The notes beneath the pieces are model-generated. The model was not told where the DNA came from. It worked only from the letters and a program-made list of their open reading frames with translations, and did no database searches. This document shows positions 1-5,551 of a stretch of DNA of 10,123 nucleotides, piece after piece. The stretch covers positions 23,834 through 33,956 of the forward strand of contig JAGWBF010000045.1 of assembly GCA_021296025.1 (NCBI GenBank), written 5' to 3'. Position 1 is the stretch's first letter; each line of letters opens with the position of its first letter. A program made the translations under genes and the position numbers. The stretch comes from Dehalococcoidia bacterium. Its GTDB lineage: Bacteria; Chloroflexota; Dehalococcoidia; Lucifugimonadales; JAGWBF01.

Positions 1-435
1 ATCGAGACCGAGTCACTGCTGGTGGACAGGGCATGCATGGATTTGGTGCGTCGTCCCGAATCCTTCGATGTGATGGTGGCGTCCAACCTGTTCGGGGACA
101 TCATCACCGACATAGCGGCCATAGTTACGGGCAGCATGGGCTTGGCGCCCAGCGCCAACATCAACCCCGCGCGCACCTATCCGTCCATGTTCGAGCCGGT
201 GCACGGCGCAGCCTTCGATATCGCAGGGCAGGGTCTTGCCAACCCCCTGGCCACCATCCTGGCGACGGCGATGATGCTGGAACACCTTGGGGAAGGCAAG
301 GCGGCGTCGGATGTGGAGGCTGCCGTGAAGCGAAGCCTTAGCGAGGGTGCGGTGCGCACGGCGGACTTGGGGGGCAGGGCCACTACATCTCAGGTAGGTG
401 ACGAGATTGTGCGGCTGCTGACCGTAGCCACCTAG
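1..435 (+). CDS. Tartrate/D-malate dehydrogenase-like (isocitrate/isopropylmalate dehydrogenase family), C-terminal part
   Basis: This is the 3' end of a gene that begins before the window; the frame is open from base 1 to a TAG at 433-435, giving 144 residues. The family oxidises and decarboxylates 2-hydroxy acids such as isopropylmalate, D-malate or tartrate in the cytoplasm, using NAD and a divalent metal. Visible landmarks are SNLFGDIITD (fragment residues 28-37), whose two Asp (33 and 37) match the metal-binding Asp pair of the family, then GLAPSANINP, and EPVHGAAFDIAGQGLANP, which forms part of the NAD site. The GLAPSANINP and MMLEHLGE wording looks closer to tartrate/D-malate dehydrogenases (TtuC/DmlA) than to LeuB, but substrate cannot be fixed from a C-terminal third. 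The next gene downstream has its own promoter, so this gene probably belongs to an upstream unit. Confidence 0.88.
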   Translation: METESLLVDRACMDLVRRPESFDVMVASNLFGDIITDIAAIVTGSMGLAPSANINPARTYPSMFEPVHGAAFDIAGQGLANPLATILATAMMLEHLGEGKAASDVEAAVKRSLSEGAVRTADLGGRATTSQVGDEIVRLLTVAT

Positions 436-467
436 GGTTGAGGGCCTTGGGCAGCTACGCATGTCGA

Positions 468-496
468 TTGACACACCCCACGGGCTGACGTAAAAT
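468..496 (+). promoter_or_regulatory. Sigma-70-type promoter for the cox/xdh-type genes
   Basis: A perfect -35 box TTGACA (468-473) is followed after exactly 17 bases by TAAAAT (491-496), which matches five of six bases of the -10 consensus. It lies in the 141-bp gap between the dehydrogenase stop and the 2Fe-2S subunit start. Transcription would begin near 503 and leave a leader of about 74 bases. The assignment is by sequence match only. Confidence 0.75.
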
Positions 497-523
497 CCCA
501 ACGTTCCGGGTGTCTTTACAACG

Positions 524-555
524 TGGTGCGATGAACTGCTGCAATGGACGCACCA
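524..555 (+). repeat. Inverted repeat in the leader of the cox/xdh-type genes
   Basis: TGGTGCG (524-530) and CGCACCA (549-555) are perfect 7-base inverted copies separated by 18 bases. They sit downstream of the predicted transcription start and end 8 bases before the AGGAGG ribosome binding site (564-569). This could be an mRNA stem-loop that affects translation or an operator for a dimeric regulator. No T-run follows, so it does not look like a terminator. Confidence 0.45.
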
Positions 556-576
556 ACAATCCCAGGAGGTTGACCG

Positions 577-1047
577 GTGGCTACAGTCACTATGACCGTA
601 AACGGCACCAGCTACACCAACGACGTCGAGCCCAGGCTGCTTCTCGTGCACTACATTCGGGATGTCCTGGGCCTCACCGGCACCCACGTGGGGTGCGACA
701 CCAGCCAGTGTGGGGCCTGCACCATTCGCTTAAATGGACGTGCGGTCAAGTGCTGCACCATGTTCGCGGTGCAGGCCAACGGAGCTGACATCACGACCAT
801 CGAGGGGATGGCATCCGACGGCGAGCTTCATCCCATCCAACAGGGGTTCTGGGACGAACACGGCCTCCAGTGCGGTTTCTGCACCCCCGGTATGATCATG
901 TTGGCTCAACAGTTCCTGGAGCGGAACCCCAACCCCACCGAGCAGGAAATTCGCCGTGGACTAGCCGGCAACCTGTGCCGTTGCACCGGTTACCACAATA
1001 TAGTCAAGGCCATCCAGAATGCCGCCCGCAAGGGCCAACCCGCCTAG
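577..1047 (+). CDS. Molybdenum hydroxylase 2Fe-2S subunit (CoxS/CutS/XdhC-like)
   Basis: This 156-residue protein is the electron-transfer small subunit of a CO dehydrogenase/xanthine dehydrogenase-type enzyme. It passes electrons from the molybdenum subunit to the FAD subunit through two 2Fe-2S clusters. All eight cluster cysteines are visible: C40, C45, C48 and C60 for the N-terminal plant-ferredoxin-like cluster (GCDTSQCGAC), and C99, C102, C134 and C136 for the C-terminal cluster (CGFC, then CRC). Length is normal for the family. The start is GTG at 577, supported by AGGAGG at 564-569 and the usual N-terminal beta strand (TVTMTVNG). The FAD subunit follows after 42 bases in the same direction. 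The substrate of such enzymes is set by the large subunit, which is not in the window, so CO, aldehydes, purines or other heterocycles are all possible. Confidence 0.95.
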   Translation: MATVTMTVNGTSYTNDVEPRLLLVHYIRDVLGLTGTHVGCDTSQCGACTIRLNGRAVKCCTMFAVQANGADITTIEGMASDGELHPIQQGFWDEHGLQCGFCTPGMIMLAQQFLERNPNPTEQEIRRGLAGNLCRCTGYHNIVKAIQNAARKGQPA

Positions 1048-1089
1048 TCCCTCCAAACAGCATTTAGACCGCCAAAGGGAGGTCCGGAA

Positions 1090-1953
1090 ATGATTCCCAG
1101 CTCCTTCGAGTATTTTGCTCCAACAACCTTGTCCGAGGCGCAGACCCTTCTGCGCCGCTACGGAGGCGATGCCAAGGTTGTGGCAGGTGGGCACAGCCTT
1201 ATTCCCCTGATGAAGATGCGCCTGTCCGAGCCGGGATACCTGATAGACCTGGGGGGTGTAGATGAGCTGTCCTACATCCGCGAGGACGATGGCGGACTGG
1301 CTATAGGGGCCATGACTACCTACTACGACATAGAAAGCTCGCCCTTGGTCAAGACCAAGTATCCCGTGCTTGCCGAAGCCACGGCGCTGGTAGCAGACAT
1401 CCAGGTTAGGAACAAGGGCACCATCGGCGGTTCCATGGCCCATGCAGACCCGTCGGCGGACCTTACGGCAGTGGTGTTGGCGCTGGAAGCAGAGCTGCGC
1501 TCGGGCAGCTCCAGGGCACAGCGCAGCATGCCGGCCCACAGGTTCTTTGTGGACACCTTCACAACAACTCTACGAGACAACGAGATACTCACGGAGATCA
1601 GGCTGCCGGCCCTTCCCGCCAAGACCGGAGGGGCCTACAGGAAGTTTGCAAACAAGGCATCCCATTTTGCAGAAGTGGGGATTGCTGCCCTCGTCACCAT
1701 TGATGGAGGCGTCTGCCAGAGGGTCAGGATCGGCGTCACCGGCGCCGGACCCATTGCTTCAAGGGCCAGGGGGGCTGAGCGAGCCCTGGAAGGCAAGGAA
1801 CCCACCCAGCGAAACATCGCCACCGCAGCCAATCGGGCAGGCAGGGGCATCGAGTTCCAGAGCAACATCCACGCCTCTGCTGAATACAGGGCCCACCTTA
1901 CGACGGTCTATGCCCGCAGAGCCCTGGAAGAGGCTGTCAGCCGGGCAGGTTAA
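1090..1953 (+). CDS. Molybdenum hydroxylase FAD-binding subunit M (CoxM/CutM-like)
   Basis: This 287-residue protein is the medium subunit that carries FAD and hands electrons to the final acceptor. The two FAD contact motifs of the family are present: AGGHSLIPLMKMRL (residues 32-45) and TIGGSMAHADPSAD (111-124). The C-terminal CO dehydrogenase flavoprotein domain follows (about 175-287, including the GVTGAGP stretch). Length is typical. The ATG at 1090 has GGGAGG at 1077-1082 as ribosome binding site. It is transcribed with the 2Fe-2S subunit. In many cox/xdh-type operons a large molybdopterin-binding subunit of roughly 750-800 residues is adjacent; here the next gene runs the other way and its stop overlaps this one (TTAA, 1950-1953). 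The large subunit must therefore be encoded elsewhere, or the pair serves another partner. Confidence 0.95.
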   Translation: MIPSSFEYFAPTTLSEAQTLLRRYGGDAKVVAGGHSLIPLMKMRLSEPGYLIDLGGVDELSYIREDDGGLAIGAMTTYYDIESSPLVKTKYPVLAEATALVADIQVRNKGTIGGSMAHADPSADLTAVVLALEAELRSGSSRAQRSMPAHRFFVDTFTTTLRDNEILTEIRLPALPAKTGGAYRKFANKASHFAEVGIAALVTIDGGVCQRVRIGVTGAGPIASRARGAERALEGKEPTQRNIATAANRAGRGIEFQSNIHASAEYRAHLTTVYARRALEEAVSRAG

Positions 1954-2480
1954 CCGGGAGAGCCGGAAATCTCCGTCCCGTGCCCCTCTCGCTTATGGGC
2001 TTGGGCATTGGCGATGTAGCTCCTGGTTGGAGCTTCCAGACGACGGCGGTTCTCGGGGGATAGGGGGCGCACCTCCGCCGGTACGCCTATCACCAGGGAC
2101 TCGTCGGGGACTATAGTCTTGGCCCTTATAACCGCCCCCGCTCCAACGAAGCAGAAATTGCCGATCTCCGCTTCCTCCAACAGGACCGCATTGATGCCTA
2201 TCATGACGTTGTTGCCCACCCGGTGGCCGTGCAGCACCGCTCCATGGGTCACGGAAACGTTGTCGCCGATGTGCAGGTAGTCGTCGGTGTGGACCACGCA
2301 GGTGTCCTGGACGACCGAGTTGCGCCCTATGGTGATGCGCCCGTAGTCGGCCCGGATCACCGCCCCCGGCCATACGCTGGAGTTCTCCCCGATCTCCACG
2401 TCGCCTACTATGTAGCAGGCCTCGCTGATGAAGGCTGAAGGATGTATCTTGGGTTCCTTCCCACCGAATCCTCGGATCAC
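1950..2480 (-). CDS. Gamma-carbonic anhydrase-like hexapeptide-repeat protein
   Basis: The 176-residue protein is a left-handed beta-helix made of hexapeptide repeats (VGDVEIGENSSV, IRADYGRITIG and similar, about residues 12-140). It belongs to the gamma-carbonic anhydrase/YrdA/PaaY group. The three metal-binding histidines of the family are in place: H64 (CVVH), H79 and H84 (THGAVLH). R43 and D45 (RAD, usually RGD) and Q58 match the other active-site positions. The residue before H79 is Thr where Gly is usual. Members hydrate CO2 or, like PaaY, may act on thioesters, so the reaction is not certain. The start is GTG at 2480-2478 behind AGGAGG (2490-2485), in a shorter frame than the overlapping shadow reading. 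It converges on the FAD subunit gene, with overlapping stop codons. Confidence 0.9.
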   Translation of the reverse strand: MIRGFGGKEPKIHPSAFISEACYIVGDVEIGENSSVWPGAVIRADYGRITIGRNSVVQDTCVVHTDDYLHIGDNVSVTHGAVLHGHRVGNNVMIGINAVLLEEAEIGNFCFVGAGAVIRAKTIVPDESLVIGVPAEVRPLSPENRRRLEAPTRSYIANAQAHKREGHGTEISGSPG

Positions 2481-2530
2481 CTCTCCTCCTGTCTGGAGCA
2501 GCGCCGGGGCGCCCGTTCAAGCTGCGCTAC

Positions 2531-2539
2531 ATTCTACCA
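2531..2539 (-). promoter_or_regulatory. Candidate extended -10 promoter for the gamma-carbonic anhydrase-like gene
   Basis: Read on the minus strand this is TGG followed by TAGAAT, an extended -10 form (TGn plus a five-of-six match to TATAAT). It lies about 50 bases upstream of the GTG start. No convincing -35 box stands at 17 bases, so the call rests on the extended -10 alone. Confidence 0.35.
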
Positions 2540-2550
2540 CCGTGCCCTTT

Positions 2551-2592
2551 GCCTCCTCTCTACTGGAGGGAGAGGGCTGGGATGAGGGGGAC
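2551..2592. repeat. Intergenic palindromic element resembling a widespread dispersed repeat
   Basis: CCTCTC (2555-2560) and GAGAGG (2570-2575) form a 6-base inverted repeat around a 9-base loop, followed by GGCTGGGATGAGGGGG. This wording matches a common dispersed intergenic element (CCTCTCC, a short loop, GGAGAGGG, then CTGGGGTGAGGG) that I know from many bacterial genomes. It lies between the divergent gamma-carbonic anhydrase-like gene and the first MaoC gene. Only one copy is visible in this window. Confidence 0.45.
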
Positions 2593-2644
2593 AGGCGTGG
2601 CCCGTGTAAGGAAAACTGGGCTTAGCAGAAAGGGGAAAGGTCAA

Positions 2645-2673
2645 TTGACTACCGCTGACAGGTGTGATACAAG
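2645..2673 (+). promoter_or_regulatory. Promoter candidate for the MaoC/hydrolase/FAH gene block
   Basis: TTGACT (2645-2650, five of six) is followed after 17 bases by TACAAG (2668-2673, four of six). The -10 is preceded by TGA, so it also has the extended TGn form. It sits about 45 bases upstream of the first MaoC start at 2718. No strong ribosome binding site is visible before that ATG. Confidence 0.5.
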
Positions 2674-2717
2674 GTAAATCGCCCTCCCCTTAATGCATTG
2701 TTCAGCAGCAGATAGCT

Positions 2718-3134
2718 ATGGCCGATTCAAAGAAACTCTACTCATACGAAGAGATACAGATCGGGGATGCCCTGGGGTCCTATGAGTACGTTCTGACCCA
2801 GGAGATGCTGGATATGTTCCGGGAATCGGTGGATGACCCGGAGGCCCCCTTTCCGACCCTGGCCATTAAGCACGACGCCACGGCTTTCGAGCTGATGTAC
2901 GAAGACCACACGGGCACCATCAATGCAGCCAACGAAGTGGAGTTCCATGCTGCCCCCGTTCCAGGCAAGGTCATAAGGGTCACCGGCAGGGTGGCGAACA
3001 AGTACTTGCGGAAGGGCCTCCCCTACATCGTCCTGGAAGCCTCGGCGGAGGACGAAGATGGGAGGCTGCTGGAAAGGGTCCGGACGTACCAGCTGAAAAA
3101 GCCCGATGAGCTGGGAAAGAAGTGGGAACCATGA
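2718..3134 (+). CDS. MaoC-like hotdog protein, probable non-catalytic partner subunit
   Basis: The 138-residue protein has the size and pattern of a single hotdog domain of the MaoC/FAS1-type dehydratase N-terminal kind. It opens with YSYEEIQIGDALGSYEYVLT, where an entry strand precedes the central helix, and has the late strands GKVIRVTGRVANKY and LERVRTYQLKKP. The usual hydratase motif (Gly-Asp-x-Asn-Pro-x-His) is absent; the matching stretch reads ESVDDPEAPFPTLAIKHD. In known heterodimers of this type, such as mycobacterial HadAB, one subunit lacks the catalytic residues and shapes the acyl-binding tunnel. The next gene, another MaoC-like protein, overlaps by ATGA at 3131-3134, which favours translational coupling and complex formation. 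The substrate would be an enoyl- or hydroxyacyl-thioester. The family call is good; the non-catalytic role is inferred. Confidence 0.75.
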   Translation: MADSKKLYSYEEIQIGDALGSYEYVLTQEMLDMFRESVDDPEAPFPTLAIKHDATAFELMYEDHTGTINAANEVEFHAAPVPGKVIRVTGRVANKYLRKGLPYIVLEASAEDEDGRLLERVRTYQLKKPDELGKKWEP

Positions 3135-3547
3135 GCGAGTATGTTGTGGGCGACAAGATGCCGTCCATCACCCACCAGATAACCCAGAATAAGATCAACC
3201 TGTTCGAAGCATGCGCAATTGCCGAGAGGCAGAACGTCCACAACGACGCCGGGATAGCAGCCCAGCGGTTCGGCACCTCCCAGCCCATCGCTTCGGGAAG
3301 AATGAGCATCGCCTACGCCTCGGAAGCCCTTCGCAGGTTCCTTGGGCCCGAGGCGTTCAACACCACCGGCAAGGTCAACCTGAAATTCCTTCGCCCAGTC
3401 AAGGAGGGCGACTCCGTGCTGGTCAGAGGTGAAGTGACCGAGATAGCAGAGGAAGCCGGGGGCAGGCAGGTCACCGTTGAGGTCCGGTGTGAGAACCAGA
3501 ACGGTGACCTTACGGCAGTGGGCCAGGGCAGCGCCCTGCTGCCCTAA
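3131..3547 (+). CDS. MaoC-like dehydratase/hydratase, probable catalytic partner
   Basis: This 138-residue hotdog-fold protein belongs to the MaoC dehydratase group, which hydrates or dehydrates acyl-thioesters. The start chosen is ATG at 3131, which overlaps the previous stop (ATGA), rather than the GTG nine bases earlier. The region AERQNVHNDAGIAAQRFG (residues 31-48) aligns with the hydratase motif: H37 matches the catalytic His, and E32 stands where the catalytic Asp is usual. The helix after it (GRMSIAYASEAL) and the strands VNLKFLRPVKEGDSVLVRGEV are typical. It likely pairs with the preceding protein. The Asp-to-Glu change could be conservative or could mark a changed reaction; an alignment with solved members would decide. 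A strong GC-rich hairpin follows the stop. Confidence 0.8.
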   Translation: MSEYVVGDKMPSITHQITQNKINLFEACAIAERQNVHNDAGIAAQRFGTSQPIASGRMSIAYASEALRRFLGPEAFNTTGKVNLKFLRPVKEGDSVLVRGEVTEIAEEAGGRQVTVEVRCENQNGDLTAVGQGSALLP

Positions 3548-3553
3548 AGTGGC

Positions 3554-3570
3554 CCTGCGCCCGGCGCAGG
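3554..3570 (+). other. GC-rich hairpin between MaoC and hydrolase genes
   Basis: CCTGCGC (3554-3560) and GCGCAGG (3564-3570) form a perfect 7-base stem with a 3-base loop, starting 7 bases after the MaoC stop. No T-run follows, so it is not a standard intrinsic terminator. It may act as an mRNA stability or processing element that sets relative expression within the block. Confidence 0.5.
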
Positions 3571-3592
3571 CGGATAGCTGAAAGGCGGAGAT

Positions 3593-4468
3593 ATGATCGT
3601 AGATCTGATCAGGACCGAAACCGACGACGGTATCAGCACCGTCGGAGCACTCTACCCTCCCAGGGCTGAGCCCCCGAAGGACCTCGCCGTGGACTCGATT
3701 CTCCTCATCCACGGTTCCGGTACCAATTTCTACGCACCCCACGGCGCCGCCATGGCCGAAGACTTGAGCGCTGCAGGCATCCCGTCCCTGTCCTTCAACA
3801 CGCGGGGACACGACATCATATGGCGCGACCCGGAGAACGGTGAGTATTACGGCAACGCCTACGAGGTACTGGACGACTGCAACATCGACCTCAAGGCGGG
3901 CATGGACTACCTTTGGTCCCAGGGATACCGGCGCATCGGCATCCTTGGACACAGCATGGGCGCGGTGAAGGTTGCCTACTACGCCGCCACTGCCCGGGAT
4001 CCAAGGGTGCTGGTGGTGGTCCCCATCTCCCCGGTGAGGTTGTCCTACAGCTACTATCTGCAGTCCGAGGACCGTGATGAGTTCAAGGGCATCATGGACC
4101 TGGCCCGCTCCCTGGAGGCCGAGGGCAAGGGTGACCAGGTGTTTAAGGTCGATTTCCCCATACCCCACATGTTCGGGGCATCTTCCTACCTGGACAAGCA
4201 TGGCCCCGATGACAGGTACAACCTGGTGCAGCTTGCCCACAACATAGATATCCCCATGCTGGTGCTGGGGGGAACCCTGGAGACCCACACCAGGCTTCTG
4301 GACATCTGCACGGATTTGGCCAAGGCGGCGGTGAACAGTCCCCAAGCAGATTGCGTCCTCATCGAAGGAGGCACCCACTCCTTGGTCAACAAGCGGGAAG
4401 AGGCTGCCAGGGCGGTTGTTGACTGGCTGACCTCGGTCCGGGTCCCATCTTCTCAGGCGGCTGATTAG
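3593..4468 (+). CDS. Alpha/beta hydrolase
   Basis: The 291-residue protein has an alpha/beta hydrolase fold: strand plus oxyanion loop ILLIHGSGTNFYAPHG (residues 36-51), a FNTRGHD turn (68-74), the nucleophile elbow GHSMG with S121, and a late VLIEGGTHSLVN segment with the probable catalytic H262. The acid is probably in the MLVLGGTLETHTRLLD region, but I cannot assign it firmly. There is no signal peptide, so it should be cytoplasmic. The wording around the elbow and the length of about 290 recall esterase-like members of the DUF1749/serine aminopeptidase groups; this is a loose impression. The ATG at 3593 has AAAGGCGGAG just upstream. It sits between the MaoC pair and a fumarylacetoacetase-family gene, so ester, thioester or C-C bond hydrolysis in the same pathway is likely. 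Confidence 0.88.
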   Translation: MIVDLIRTETDDGISTVGALYPPRAEPPKDLAVDSILLIHGSGTNFYAPHGAAMAEDLSAAGIPSLSFNTRGHDIIWRDPENGEYYGNAYEVLDDCNIDLKAGMDYLWSQGYRRIGILGHSMGAVKVAYYAATARDPRVLVVVPISPVRLSYSYYLQSEDRDEFKGIMDLARSLEAEGKGDQVFKVDFPIPHMFGASSYLDKHGPDDRYNLVQLAHNIDIPMLVLGGTLETHTRLLDICTDLAKAAVNSPQADCVLIEGGTHSLVNKREEAARAVVDWLTSVRVPSSQAAD

Positions 4469-4508
4469 CGTGACGCAGGCCGGCAAGACCTGTGGGAGGT
4501 AGAGCTAG

Positions 4509-5498
4509 GTGAAGCTTGCTTCTTTCCAAGTACAGACCAGGGTGGGACGGTTTAACCGAATAGGAGCCGTCCAAGATAACAACACCCTAATTGACCTGAC
4601 CTCGTCCTACGTCGCCCTGCTGGACCGTGAGGGCCGGACCAACTGCTACGGGGTGGCGGAGACCATCGTACCCTCGGACATGAAGGCATTTGTGGAGGGA
4701 GGCGACTTCAGCCTGAAGGAAGCCGGACGCGCTGTCGATTACGTCCTCCATCTGCCCGCCGGCGCATCGTCCCAAGGACCCGGGGGCGAGTCCCTGGTCT
4801 TTGGCATGGATGAGGTAAGTATCCTGCCTCCCCTGAGCCATCCCAACTCCCTGCGCGACTTCATCCTGTTCGAGAAGCACTTCCGACGGGCCTACGACGC
4901 CATGGGCATCGAGCCGCCGGAGGCTTGGTACAAGATGCCCATCTACTACAAGGGCAACCCGGCAGCCATGATTGGCCATGATCAGGAGTTGGAATGGCCC
5001 GCCTATACCGAAAAGCTGGACTACGAGTTGGAGATGGGCTTGGTGGTCGGCAAGGCGGGAAAGAACATTTCCCAGGCCGATGCCAAAGACCATATCTACG
5101 GCTTTTGCTGCATGAACGACTTCAGCGCCAGGGATATCCAGATGGACGAGATGAGCGTTCGGTTGGGTCCCGCCAAGGGCAAGGACTTCGCCACCTCAAT
5201 CGGACCCTGGATCGTGACCATCGACGAGGCAGGGGATTTCCACAGTCTGGAGATGTATGCCCGGGTCAACGGAGAGCTTTGGTCCCAAGGCAACACTCGC
5301 GAGATGTTCCATTCCTGGGAGCGGATGATTGAGCACGTCTCCTGGGAAGAGACCATATATCCCACCGACATCATGGGTTCCGGCACAGCCAACCGAGGCT
5401 GCGGACTGGAGATCGACCGGTGGCTCAAGCCCGGCGACACCATCGAAATCGAGATTGAGAACCTGGGGATACTCAGCAACAAGATAGTCCGTCGGTAG
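4509..5498 (+). CDS. Fumarylacetoacetate hydrolase (FAH) family protein
   Basis: This 329-residue protein carries an FAH catalytic domain (about residues 105-328) after an N-terminal beta domain. Members cleave or decarboxylate acylpyruvates and related beta-dicarbonyl acids using Mg or Ca. The active site reads well against mouse FAH: D117 and H124 (RDFILFEKH) keep the spacing of D126 and H133; E173 and E175 (DYELEMG) match E199 and E201; D204 (NDFSARD) matches D233; K225 (GKDF) matches K253. These pairings are by eye. The start is GTG at 4509, with GGAGG at 4495-4499. The insert KMPIYYKGNPAAMIGHDQE is typical of bacterial members longer than the minimal 220-residue forms. Substrate is unknown. 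The gene follows an alpha/beta hydrolase by 40 bases and precedes a transporter, which suggests one catabolic unit. Confidence 0.93.
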   Translation: MKLASFQVQTRVGRFNRIGAVQDNNTLIDLTSSYVALLDREGRTNCYGVAETIVPSDMKAFVEGGDFSLKEAGRAVDYVLHLPAGASSQGPGGESLVFGMDEVSILPPLSHPNSLRDFILFEKHFRRAYDAMGIEPPEAWYKMPIYYKGNPAAMIGHDQELEWPAYTEKLDYELEMGLVVGKAGKNISQADAKDHIYGFCCMNDFSARDIQMDEMSVRLGPAKGKDFATSIGPWIVTIDEAGDFHSLEMYARVNGELWSQGNTREMFHSWERMIEHVSWEETIYPTDIMGSGTANRGCGLEIDRWLKPGDTIEIEIENLGILSNKIVRR

Positions 5499-5551
5499 GT
5501 ACACCCATTAGCTGGCTTCCCCTGGCCCTTCTGTTCCCGGCTCTCACCGGC

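Noticed and set aside
961..1539. Minus-strand frame of 192 codons opposite the 2Fe-2S and FAD subunit genes
   Set aside because: It covers two well-supported genes and the gap between them, and its translation has no family features.
1993..2520. Alternative minus-strand frame of 175 codons over the gamma-carbonic anhydrase-like gene
   Set aside because: Its translation is rich in Arg, Gly and Pro with no motif, while the overlapping frame has full hexapeptide repeats and the metal-binding histidines.
3023..4486. Long open frame of 487 codons on the minus strand
   Set aside because: It lies opposite the MaoC and alpha/beta hydrolase genes, which have clear family motifs. Its translation shows no recognisable domain and looks like the shadow of GC-rich codons.
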